This document shows positions 47,925 through 60,411 of a stretch of 64,000 nt of DNA, piece after piece. The translations under genes and the position numbers were made by a program. The notes below the pieces were generated by a model. It was not told the origin of the DNA, did no database searches, and saw only the letters and a program-made list of their open reading frames with translations. How positions within the stretch are numbered: the first letter of the stretch is position 1; each line of letters starts with the position of its first letter. Source of the stretch: Cotesia glomerata (taxonomy: Eukaryota > Arthropoda > Insecta > Hymenoptera > Braconidae). The stretch is from positions 26,114,131 to 26,178,130 of the forward strand of contig NC_058163.1 of NCBI RefSeq assembly GCF_020080835.1. The letters are read 5' to 3'.

Positions 47925-48189
47925 GTAATTATTTATTTATTTATTTATTTATTTACATTTTACTTATAATACAGACATTCATATTATTTATTAATTGTTG
48001 TGGTTTTATAAACTGACATTTTAAAAAATAATTTAGCTGGTTAATTATTAAAAGCCTTAAATTATATGATAATGTTTACGTAAATTCAGGACAAGTTAGT
48101 GTATATTATAATATCATTTAAATAATCAGTGACCTCTAACGTTTTAGTTAATTCTCATTACACTTGAAAATATATATACATACTCTATT

Positions 48190-49020
48190 TTTTTTATTGT
48201 ATTTATTCTAATTCAAAATTTTTATTTTACAGTTTTTAATACTCGGCTGCTCAATTTTAACTGCTAAATTTTTATACTTAATTTTTTTTTTAGTATTTTT
48301 AGACCTTAATTTCAAGTATTTTTCTTAAAAATATTTATTTAATTAAAAATATTTATATTGAAGTATTTTCTATTAAAAAATCAAATTTTTTATTAATTAG
48401 GCGCGCAAATATTTTATTTATTTGCTAACTGCTAAATTTTTATACTTCATTTTTTTTTTTTTTAGTATTTTTTATAATTTTTAAACCTTAATTTCAAGTA
48501 TTTTTTCTTAAAAATATTTATTTATTTTATTAAAAATACTTATATTGAAATATTTTTTATTAGTTAAGCGCGCAAATTTTTTTTTAACAAAAAAAATTAT
48601 TAAAAAATCTTAAAATTGTCAATTTCTGTGTTTTGAAATTAAGCTGCTGATATTATATTATATTTTTTATTTTTTTATTGTACTTATTGTAATTAAAAAT
48701 TTTTATTTTACAGTTTTTAATATTCAGCTGCTCAATTTTAAATTCAATATTTTTTTTCTAGTATTTCTGCATTTTTTATAATTTTTAGAGCTTAATTTCA
48801 AGTATTTTTCTTAAAAATATTTATTTTCTATTAAAAAATAAAATTTTTTATCAATTAGGCGCGCAAATTTTTTTTTAATAAAAAAAATTTTTTAATTTTC
48901 AATTACTGTGTTTTTAAATTAGGCTGCCAATATAAATACTGTATTTTATATTTTTTTTTATTTTAATTATCGTACTTATTGTAATTAAAAATTTTTATTT
49001 TACAGTTTTGAATATCTGAA
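48190..49020 (+). repeat. degenerate triplicated intronic segment
   Basis: Three segments carry AAATTTTTATTTTACAGTTT at about 48220, 48700 and 48990. Three copies of the phrase AGGCGCGCAAATTTTTTT (or AAGCGCGC) lie at about 48400, 48568 and 48858. Each acceptor-like TTTTATTTTACAG could serve as a 3' splice site for a leader exon. Confidence 0.6.
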
Positions 49021-49207
49021 TTATTAAAAACGGATAAATTTATATGGACAGCTATGTAGTGAGTATAATTTAAAATTTTTAATAATTAATTAATTTTAGT
49101 GGGTTGTAATTAATATCTATGATTGTTTGTATTGTTATTTTGTTTTAGGGTACATATAGCTTACCTACATGTGCCTACGTACCTATAGATAACTTGGCGT
49201 AGTAGTG

Positions 49208-52200
49208 ATGGCACAACGAGGCAAGCGAATAAACAAAAACGATAATGACTTGGCTTCCTGCCCGGCCGCGGTTAAAAGACGCAAATGCAAATTGGGCCCA
49301 ACAGCCGCGGGTACATCGTCTGTGGTATCAACTATTGGGCCCTCCGAAGAGGAAGAAACGATGGCGATTGTACCGTCAAATGTTGGAGCCAGTGCTACTG
49401 GTACTGGTACAACTGGGGCTGGAAGTTTCGGTGCAAGTGCAAGTGCCGGTAGTAGTGCCGCTGGGAGCAGTGGTGCAGGTGCCGGGTCTTCTGGAGCCTC
49501 TTGGACTTCTCGGCCGCTTGCTGATATCAAAAGTATATACAATCGTGCAACTAACGAAATTCCCGCTGAATTATTTCGTAAAGACTTGATAAGTGCGATG
49601 AAATTACCTGACAGTGAACCTCTTAGTCTTAATGAGTATTGGGTTATTACTGATCAGTGGAAACAGGAGTGGGAACGTGGTGTTCAGGTCCCTGTTAATC
49701 CCGATTCACTTCCAGAGCCTACCGTTACTGTCACCCAGCAATCGAGTAGTAATAAACCTCATGGGGAATTTAAATTGTAAGTTTTCTAAATATTCTTTAA
49801 TAATTTTAATATTTTTTTCTAAAGACTGGTTTTTATAATACTTTATATTTTTAGTTTATTGGCTGTCCAGTCTAATACAATTTTTTTTTCTCTAATTTTT
49901 TGTCTTTAAAATTCTTTAATAATCTTTTTTTTTTGTACATTTAAAACTGCTACAAAAATAATGGTAATTATTTGCAAGGGTCTACTATTTTTATTTTCAT
50001 TTTTTTTTATAAATAATGACACTGAAGTTGACAGAAATTAAAACTTTCTTATAATTTTATGGCAATTAAATTACTGTAAAAAAAAATTTATTAAAAAATT
50101 TCACATGTGAAAATTAATAAAAATTACAAGTGAAAATTTTTAGAAGCATTTTTTTATTGTAATTGATTTTTTTTTTATAAAAATTTTTAAAATTGACAGC
50201 TGACGGCTAATCAGTATATTATCAAAAATACATAAAAAAAATTAAACAATTTAAAAAAAAAAAAAGTTGATCACAATTTTAACAAATTTTTAAAATAATT
50301 TGAATTTTTTAAAAAATTGTAATTTCCATTTTTTTGTTAAAGCGTTTTTTTTATGTACTTGACAAAAAAAAATATCAAAAAAAGATAAAAATAGAAATTT
50401 TATTCAAAAACTAGAGCCAAAGTTTTTTCCAACTTTTAAAGGCAAAAAAAGCTACAATCAAAATATTAATTTTTTTTATATTTTCAATACCACTACTATA
50501 AAACAAGCAGAATAAAAAAAAAATTTTTAAATGTTAATTATTCACCTAAATATCGCCAAAAATAAATTTAACCCCACTTGTAAATAATTACCTCAATAAT
50601 TTTTATTATAAATTAATTTATCCTTCCAATCAATTAAAAAATTTAAATTTCATATATTTATCTAGAATTACAGAATTTTCTAATGTATTTTTTATTTTAA
50701 ATTTATTAATTAAAAAAGAAATGCCACTAAAGTTGACAGACATTAGAAATTTTTTAATATTTTTGTAGCACTTAAATTATAATAAAAATAAATTTCATTA
50801 AAAAATTCTACATGTGAAAATTAATAAAAATTACGTAAAAATTTTTTTAATTTACAGCTGAGGGCTAACTTTAGTATATGAATATTAAGTTAGCCAAAAT
50901 TTAAAAATCTTAAGAATTTTTTTTTAAATTAAAAAAATTATTACAAAAAAATAAAAAAAAAAATTAATTTGTAAAAAATTTAAAAAACTACACGTGCAAT
51001 TTTAAAAAAATATTTTGTAGTTATAATTTAATAAACAAAAAAAAACAAAAAATTAAAAACGTCGGCTAACTATTATTATCTTTAGTATTGTAAAAAATTA
51101 ACAAATTTTATTTTATAAATTTCAGACCTAAAAAATTTATCAGAATATCCCGTGATGATTCTTTCAATCCCGACGAACATCACTTGAGCACAACTCCAGC
51201 GAAGGCTGAAAAGGCTTGTGCTTACGATCTCGACGACACTGATATCGCTTGGCTGGAGGTATTAAACGGAGAACGAGCTCAGGTAAGAGCAACAAACAAA
51301 AAAACAATTAAAAAAAAAAACCAACTAATTAATAAATAATTAAAAATTTTACCAGGCGGGCCAACCAGCGATAACAGAGCCGCAACTCGAGCGAGTGATC
51401 GAAGAGCTGGAGGTGCGCTGTTGGGAACGAATCCAGACAATAGTAAAAAACGAGGAGGGTCTGGGAATAGAGTTTGACGAGAACGTAATATGTGATGTGT
51501 GCAGATCCCCGGACTCTGAAGAGAATAACGAGATGGTATTCTGTGACTTTTGTAATATATGCGTTCACCAAGCATGCTACGGTATCACCTCGATACCGGA
51601 CGGCTCTTGGCTGTGTCGAACTTGCTCTCTAAGTCAGCGGCCAGACTGCGTGTTATGTCCGAACAAAGGTGGTGCAATGAAAAGTACACGTAGCGGTCAA
51701 AAATGGGCGCACGTATCATGTGCGCTGTGGATCCCCGAGGTAAGCATCGGTTGTGTCGAGCGTATGGAGCCGATCACTAAAATATCCAGTATTCCACAAA
51801 GCAGATGGGCACTTATTTGCGTGCTGTGTCGTGAGCGCGTAGGTGCTTGTATTCAATGCAGTATAAAGACCTGCAAAACAGCGTACCACGTGACGTGTGC
51901 GTTTAAATCCGGGCTCGAGATGAAGGCAATTATCGAGGACGAGCAGGCAGACGACGGGGTTAAATTAAGGTCTTACTGTCTCAAGCACGGGAGGATAAAT
52001 AATAAAGACAAAGTTGGTGTTGGCGGCAGTAGTACTGGTGATAAAGCTGGCTCAGATTCTGACGAGCCCGGGGATACCCGGAACAAGCGTAAGCGTAAAG
52101 ACATGACATCTGAGGAAAAAAATCAGGCACGTGCTGCTAAATTGCAGGAAATAGAGGCTGAATTTGATAAACACGTTGTATTAAAAGACATTACTTGCCA

Positions 52201-54370
52201 GCAATTAGACGTTGATACCGATGCAATAACTTATATTTATAATTATTGGAAATTAAAAAGACGTGCTGGTCATAATAAACCATTATTAGCCCCGCGTTGT
52301 GGTGAGCTATCGAGTGCCGGTGCTCGGGCTCAAGGTCAGGCTGCTGATCTTGAAAAAATGCGGACGTTTGTACAATTAAGGCAAGATTTAGAGCGTGTGC
52401 GTAATCTCTGTTATATGGTTAATAGACGTGAAAAATTGTGTAGGTCATTTTTAAAGCTACGCGAACAAACATTTCATAAGCAAGCCGCTGTTTTGTCTAA
52501 TAATCCATCATTACCACCCGCTGCTGTAGCTGCTGTTATTGAAGCTAATCACGGTCCGTCTATTTACGATCGTCTTTATTCTCACTCGGACGTTGAAGAT
52601 CATACACGTGACTTTGATACGATAGTTGCACGTATTAGGGGTATTAAATCACCAACACCGGTGTCAAGTGACGAGAAAAAACCTATGACTGATTTTAATG
52701 GTGCGTCTAATAAGAAATTTTACTTTAATGGTAATGTAAGACGAAAAGATATTTGCAATAGTGAATTATCCTCTATGAGTGGTAGTGAGCTTGATACTGC
52801 TAAACCTACTGTTAAATCATTAACGTCCACTACAAGTAAAAATTCTTCCTCTTCTAATAAAAATTCCGCGAGAAATAAAATAGAAACGGAGTCGAGTTCG
52901 GAGGATGAGCCTGTTAATTCTAATAATAAAAAATCGGTTAAAGTAACAAGACGTAGAACGAAAAAGACAACAAGTATTGCTAGTCGGCCCAGGCCAGCAG
53001 CACCCAATAGCAGTGAAAGTGATAATAAACAGGGTAATAATTCTAATGCAAGATCTCGAACGTTAGAGCATATGGAAAAAGAACTTACTGGAAGTGGTAG
53101 TGATAGCGATGAATTATATTCATTGAATAAAAATACTAGTGGACCTTCTGTTGCTGCTAATATTTATTCTGACACTGATTCTGATTCTCAGGATCGCAGT
53201 AGATCTGTCACTGCGCCTTTTATCAGTAAAGCTGCTGTTAAACAATTTTCAGCTGCGGATATTTCTAAAAATACTACATCTAAAGGTTTTAATAAAGATT
53301 CTAAGGATGAATCCGCAGAAACTAGCAATAAAGAGAATGTTAAAGGTAAGAAAAAGGAAAAAGAGTATATTCCTTCTGCGTTAATTGTTCCTCAACGACA
53401 GGCAGCTAAAAAAGCTTCTGAAATAATGCAGCGCTCGCAGAATAAAAAGGAAACTCCTGCTGAGCCACTGGAATCGCAGATTAAATCTCCAGTTGAGGAG
53501 AAAAATTTGAAGGTTAAAGAAAAAAGTGTTGTTAAGAAACCCAGGGATGGTAAATTACATCATAAAGATTCTAAGAACAATGATATTTATGATTTTGATA
53601 AAGAGAAAGAGTTTGGAGATCCCAGTGAGATTTTGGCGTATGTTCCTCAAAGACAAGCGGCTAAAAAAGCCGCTGAGCATATTAAAAGCGGCTTGGGAAC
53701 CAAACCTGCTCCTCCAGTGGACAATTCTGATGTCTCAGAAGCTAAGAATAAAATTAAGGAGTCTCCAGAGGGGAAATTAAAGAAGGAAATTGTTAAGAAA
53801 GAGGAACCGAAGAAATCTCAGCCGGAGAGTAAAACTTCTTCGAGTACTAACAGTGACTCGAGTAGCAGCAATAGTTGCAGCAGTTCTTCAGACTCTAGCA
53901 GCGACTCGGATGACCAAGAGGTGGTCAAGAGCTCCGTGAGATCGCCGAAGAAGAAAGAACAGTCTTCGTCGTCAACTTCCTCCGAGAGCGATATTAGTAA
54001 TCGTTCTTCTAAAGTATTATCGAGTAGTAAAAGGCAAAGTGGTAATAATAATAGTAGTGGTAGTAGTGGTAGCAGTAGAACTACGACTACTACGACGACT
54101 ACGACCAGTGATGACGCCGCTGAAAGTCAGGATAAAAAGACAACGGCTGGGCGGAAACTCAAGAAGCTGCCTGATAAGAAGCTTAAAACTTCCGACGGGC
54201 GGCATGGATCCGAGTTTCCACCGCCGCCTGCTGAGAGAAAAGAATCATCAATTAGAACAACCTCAGTGTCTAAAGATCCAAACCAATCAAGGCAGTCATT
54301 TACCAAACATAAAAAACCAGATCAAAGAGTGTCGGCTGGTACTGTCTCAGGTAAAAAGTTATCTCAGCAA

Positions 54371-54420
<50 letters not shown>

Positions 54421-54606
54421 CAGGGTCCACCAGCAAGCAACCTCAGTTGCAGTCTCTTCAGGAAATACCCAAGATTTGCTCAGTGGGTCCAGAGATAATG
54501 ATGGGCCGCGAGGTCCTGCTCGGGCCAAGGGTAAAAAGACCACAAGCAGTCAGCCCTCTGGTAAATCTCAAACGCAAAATCAGTCTCAGCAACGAGAATC
54601 ACACTC

Positions 54607-54637
<31 letters not shown>

Positions 54638-57091
54638 CAGCAAGCCAGTGGCAAGTGTAATAAAAAGGAGGAAGAAATTACGACCCCCACGAAGGTTAAG
54701 CCTGAAGCACGCAAACGAAAATCTAGCGAAGCTACTAAAGAAGACAAAGTTAGTAAAAATGCGGCTTCGCTCAGGAAGAATGATAAGAGGCTGAGTAATG
54801 ATAAATTGAGTAAAAGTAAAGATGAGTCGGGTAATATTGATGATACTCGGGATTCTTCGGAAGATTTAGCTAAAATTGAGGGGAAAAATATTAGTACGTC
54901 TGCTGTTTCAGGGAAAATAAGTGAGACTAAGTTGCTGGAGGCGCCTAAAGAGGAGCAGAAAATTAAAAAGGGTAATAAGAGTCCGGTTCATTTGTTGCTT
55001 TTGGAAGAAGAAATGAAACAGCGAAGAGCCGAAAGGGATAGTCCGAAAAAGTCTTCGAAGAATTTGGATAAATTTTTGGAAAAGCGAGAGCATCTTGATA
55101 AACTTTTCAAAGCTAAATCTGAAAAGAAGGTTCCTGAGGTGCAGGATAAAGAAATTGATAAGGTAACTATCGATAGGGAGGATAGGGTAATGAGTCAGGA
55201 GAGAGAAAGGGATAAGGGGCGGAAGAATCATGCTAGTGAAGAGATTATTGAAGTAATACCTAGTGAAAAAATAGTAGATCCGCCGAGAATTGATGGTGAT
55301 ATTGAGTTGGATGTTACTGAGGTTTGTAGGGTTGGTAAGAAGAACGAAAATCCTAATGAGCGACTGGAGCCTTGTAATTTAGGAGACAAGCCATCAGTAG
55401 TAGTTGAAGAAGTCTTTCAAAAATCTCACTCTGACAAGCCTAGTGAAGATAAAGACCCTGCGATTCCCAAAAGGAAAAAGTCTATCAACAGGTCGATATT
55501 TTCTCCTCCTCACGGTCAGTCTAAGGACCAGAGCGACTCGGACTTTTTTGAGTTCGGGCAAGCTCTTTTGAACGAGAAGATAAACGACGATGACGGGTTT
55601 ACAATTCCTACGGATCCTGAAGAGCGTCAGCAACACGTGGCCTTTTCATTTACCAACACTGATGTTTGTAATATGTGGCTGAAGGAGGAGAAGGAGGACA
55701 GCGCTAGGGAAGAAACTCTTGATCTTGTAAGGTCGCTCAGGATGAACATGTGTAACAAATCAAACTCCAGCCAACAAGACGCCGAGAATGACTCTAATAA
55801 TGATAATAATAAAAAAGAGGTAGATCAAAAGAAGCCGGAAATTATTGAGGTAAATTCTCAGCCAGTTGTTCCAACAATTGAGTTGAATTTAAAGGACCAA
55901 GAGCAAGCTCTAGAGCCAACCGAGGTGTGCAAAAATGACGATAAAAGAAAGCAGAGTTACACTAGCAATAATGACACCTTTGGCCCAGCTTATGGCGATG
56001 AAAATTTAGGCTCTAAAGTTAGCATTGACGACTGTTCAAAATTAAACCGCGCTGAATCTGATGGACGTTGCGTTCCACCAAGTAATTTGGATAGTTTTGA
56101 TTTGAATGAAGTCCCGCATTTGAACCACTTGATAGCGAGTCAGAATCATAGATTTGCAAGCCATCCTTTCACGAATGTGAATGACATTGGCTCGGTGATG
56201 CATGACACTTCTGAGCTAGTTCACTCTCAAATTAACACTATAGACCAATATCCACAGATTCTCCAGCAACAACAGCAACAACAGCAACAACAGCAACAAC
56301 AGCATCAGCAGCAACACCAGCATCAACATCCGTTCTCCCGGAGCCACTTGGAGCAAATTGACTCCAGGTTGCAATCGCAACTCCAGGTCCCGATGATGAA
56401 CCAGGGATTCTTACCAGGACCTATTGGTGAGAACATACCAATGGAGATGGTCAGCAGGCATTTAATGCCTGGTATAGAAGAAGATCCCCAGAACAACGAC
56501 ATAGACAGGGGATTAGAGAAGGACGACGGATCCTCTGATATGAGACAAGATTACACCCAGTGCAGCTCGCCGTACAACGACCTTCCTAGTGTGAGACCTG
56601 ACACCAGGTGGGAAGAGAGCCAGGTTCTTCCTTCCAGAAGGTCAACCTCCTCCTCGATAACCTCCGCGTCTTCTACGGAAGAGCACGTGGCCATGCCGCC
56701 GTACAAGAACATGCCCTCGATGCCGTTCCCTCCTGGAAGCCTGGAGAGTGGTCCTTACCATCTGTACCCCGATGGAAACACCTACGCGCCACCTGTGTCG
56801 CTGTTTCCACCCCAGAATTGTCCCACGTCGTTGTCTTACCCCGCAACAGGCACCGCGATGTTTGCGACAGCCTTTGGAGCTGCTTTTCCAAGTGGGCAAA
56901 ATATTCTGCCACATGTTCCAAAGCCTCTGGAAGACTCTCTTAATATTCAAGCCTCGCCTTGTACTGCTGCGTTTACTTCCTCGTCTCACAACATGGCGCT
57001 CACTGCTGCTATGGTGTCTCCCACGAAAATACCTACACCTCCTCCTCCTCCTCCTCCTCCTTCTGTCCAGAATTTATTGCCTCCAGTTGAA

Positions 57092-57126
<35 letters not shown>

Positions 57127-59467
57127 GCAGCAAGAGCAGCAGCAAGAGCAGGAGCAGGAGCAGGAGCAGGAGCAGAATGAACATCAACAAGAACCAACCC
57201 AAACTCAGGTAGAATCTCCAGCAGTTTGCACCCCGATGATCTTCATGGACAACAGAAGTGTCCCTGAAGCTCAACCAGTTGTCTCTGAAACTGCGGAGAC
57301 TGTTCCTGAAGACGTCCAGCACTCTGGAGCTACTCCAGGTCAGAAAACCCCGTCTCACGGAAAGAAGAGTCCTTCCAAACCAACGAGAACTTCAGCAAGA
57401 GTTACTTCTCTTCAAGGAAAATCACCCGGAAAATCTCCCAGGCAAGAAGCTAAAGTTACTGGAACCTCCAGGTCCAGAGGAAGAGGCGGGAAAGGAACTC
57501 AACAAAATAATCGTGGAAGAGGAAGAGGAAGAGGCAGAGGCAGAGGGAAGAATAATCAAAATGTCTGCTTAACTCCGCTGGTTAATTTAAGCAGCTCTTT
57601 TATCAGCGACGACTCGATACAAAATAAACTCCTGGGGACTGTTTATGACTTTGACTCTGATGAAGATTCCACTAATGAGACTAACATCGCGGATCTTAAG
57701 ACCATGCGGGAGAGAAAGAAGTCTACTGATGTTACTGAGAAACGGGAGAGCTCTTTAGCTCTAGCTAAAGACAACGCGTTGCAGAGTTTGTCTAGTCCAA
57801 CTGTGCATAAAACAAAGCGAGTTACTGCTTCTCCATCACCACCTCAGACTCCTCCAGTGTTCTCCAAAGAATCTGAAGAAATTTACAACAACGACGCTGT
57901 CTTTCCGGTTATTCCAGGCCCGGTGGATATGAGGACCTACAATTCTACCGTAGAAGGCCAAGCTTCTTTTTTACATGGTCAGTCTTATGCTAATCATCTG
58001 ATTTGTTCCTTCAGCGGCGCTGCGGCAGATAATACTTTGCCGGATATTGAGGAAGAATTGAGTGCTTTGCACTCTGACCTTGCCTCCAAGTCAGTTTTCA
58101 ATTCTAATACCGTAGATCCTAATGATCCTAACGCTGATTTGTCATCAGGAGTCAGTGATATCACCAAGATGTCATTGAGTGATTCTAGGAACCAATTGAA
58201 GGTTAAGATCAAGGGACCATTTGCTAATTACGTAGCTTCGACTTCTGTTAATCAATTGGTGCCTCAAGCGCCGACTATTCCTCCAGTTAGTGTCTCAATG
58301 ACTTCTGGGACGTCTAATTTAAGGAGAATGAGAAAGAAGGAGCTCCTGAGGCAGTATGTCTCGCAAGATATGAATATGGAGGATCCTACGGAAAAGATTA
58401 CTTCTGTACCGATTATACAGCCGATAAATAGGACTGTTATTACTATTCCCAAGGCTGTGGCTTCTATGACCAGCATTCCTACTAGAGAAGACTATAAGGC
58501 TGTTGTTGATATGGTTAATATGGAGAAGAAGAGAAGGAAGGAAAGAAGTGGAGGGATTAATGAGATTGATGAAGATAATACGGATAGAAGAAGGCTTGCG
58601 GGGACTAGTGCTGATAGGAGACGTGGTCGTCAACCCAAACCTCCTGCTGCGGCTCCTAATAGTGGGCCTCCTAAGTTGAAGATTAAAATCAGTACTGGTG
58701 TCGTTGCTCAGGATGTTGGTGGTTCTGAAGCTAGGATTAGACCTCCGAAGAAAAGGCTGAGTAATATGCAGAATAAACCTAGTATTGAGGAGCTTAAAAG
58801 AGAGAGCATGAAGTTCAGGAAGATGATCATGGCTGACTTTGCGGATGATGATGCGCCTCAGGAGAAGAGTAAGAAGGATAAGAATGGGAAGAAAAGGAAG
58901 AAACAGCGGGGAAAGGAGAGCAGGGTTCAGATTCTTGATGAGGGAAATTCTTCTACTACTCCTAAGCTTATTATCAAGCTTAAAAAGACTCCTAATGAGG
59001 CTTCTGAAGCTTGTGGCAGTAATAATGAACGCGTTACTCAGTCAGAGGATAATTTGGATAAAAGTGGGAAGGCTAAAGATGATTCGGGGTATCAGGATAA
59101 TAATTCGAGCGCTGAAAAAGCCTCCGGTGATCCCGCAGCTGCTACTAATTCTCTTGATAATGTTAAATCTGTTAAAGTTACACCGATTAGGTTAAAACTT
59201 ACGCGTTGTCATGAAGGTTATGAGCTAAAAGCACCCGCTGGGAGTGTTGATAATAAGGCTAGAAAGGAAAATTCTGTTGATAAGTTGAGTGGAGAAGGAG
59301 ATATTGAGGGGAGAGACAATGAAAGAGTTGGAAATCAACAGCAGGATAAAGAAGATGATAAGCCTTCCAAATCAGAGGATCTTAATATTCTCAGTACGGC
59401 CAACGCGGCCAGTCATTCACCCGGTTGTCCGCCTGCACCTCTACCCCAAGGATGCCAAGTTAGGTGA
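49208..59467 (+). CDS. rno: Rhinoceros (JADE-type PHD finger protein), 3 coding exons
   Basis: Exons 49208-49776, 51126-51282 and 51356-59467 join in phase to 8838 nt, or 2945 aa. The N-terminal JADE/EPL-like region includes IPAELFRKDLISAMKLPD and EYWVITDQWKQEWERGVQVP. A C4HC3 PHD finger follows (C288, C291, C305, C308, H313, C316, C329, C332), then an extended PHD (about 340-453). The rest is low-complexity, with VPQRQAAKKA repeated at about residues 920 and 1004, glutamine tracts (about 1246, 1327, 1880, 2155), a proline run near 2138 and an RG-rich block near 2281-2308. Rhinoceros is a nuclear protein that restrains EGFR/Ras signalling in the Drosophila eye; JADE relatives scaffold HBO1 histone acetyltransferase. 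Length is close to the fly protein. The start is chosen at ATG 49208, following acceptor TTTTAG at 49148. The protein could also end in a further exon if AG|GTGATA near 59463 were used as a donor. Confidence 0.93.
49990..51100. repeat. MITE cluster (family D) in rhinoceros intron 1
   Basis: Copies at about 50018-50215 and 50728-50880 have ACTGAAGTTGACAG- or CTAAAGTTGACAG-like starts and GCTGAGGGCTAACTTTAG-like ends. A third, diverged copy (50885-51080) ends ACGTCGGCTAACTATTA. Confidence 0.65.
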
Positions 59468-60047
59468 TAATTAATTTTAATTGTATAAAATACAGTAATA
59501 TTAATGGCTCTTTACTAGGTTTATATTATAGTAGATTAGGTAAATAAATTTAAATGAAGAATATATTGATTATTTAGAACTATGTATATATTATATATAT
59601 TATATATATAATTATATTATATATATAAATATATGTATATATATCTGCCTAATGTATATAAAAATGGAAAATAATAATTGTAATATTTAGTTGTAAGGTA
59701 TGTTAAGATGTACGATATTAATTCAATGTTAGACATTTAAACTAAAAAACGTACACTCATGTGACTCATTTGAAAGAGAAGACACTCGCTTTTTTTTATT
59801 ATATTTCTATATCTAAATTATTAGTTTATTGTTTTATTATTATCATTAATTACATAATATGTTTATGATCTGAGGGTCTAGTGAAATGTTACAAAGTGCC
59901 CAAACAAAAAATATTTCACTGTAATTTAGTAGTATGTGCATTTTTTGAGAGTAAGACAAAATATTATTACTATTATTATTATTATTATTTTGAAGTGTAT
60001 GGATCATGATCAAGATGTTTTTTTTTTTTAATATTTTAAACTCGGTC

Positions 60048-60411
60048 ACATGGAAAGAGCAAGATGATACTGGATATCATCCAAGATTATAATGAGTATA
60101 ATCCAGATATCACTCAGTATAATCTGGATTATACTAGCTACTATCTGGAATTTTTTATGACATTTAATTTAGCTGTCACTTGACAATTTTTTGATTTTCT
60201 TTAACTAAAAAATTATTTTTAAAAAATTGCATTTTTAATTTATTAAAATTTCCATTTTTTTAATAATTTTTTTTTGCCATAATTTATTTATTAAAAAAAA
60301 TTAAAAAATTGTCAAGCGACTGCTAACTTTAATGTCATAATTTTTTTTCACCACATATATCACTGAGTATAATCTGGAATGATATCCAGTGTCATCTTGT
60401 TCTTTCCGTGC
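60048..60411. mobile_element. palindromic MITE family B, copy B4, with nested MITE
   Basis: Ends ACATGGAAAGAGCAAGATGA and TCATCTTGTTCTTTCCGTG define the host. The host is interrupted by a complete family C element at 60157-60338. Confidence 0.82.
60157..60338. mobile_element. MITE family C, complete copy nested in B4
   Basis: Ends GACATTTAATTTAGCTGTCA and TGACATTAAAGTTAGCAGTC (as complement) are long inverted repeats that continue into CTTGACAATTTTTT on both sides. AT flanks both ends. This copy gives the cleanest definition of family C boundaries, about 180 bp. Confidence 0.82.
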
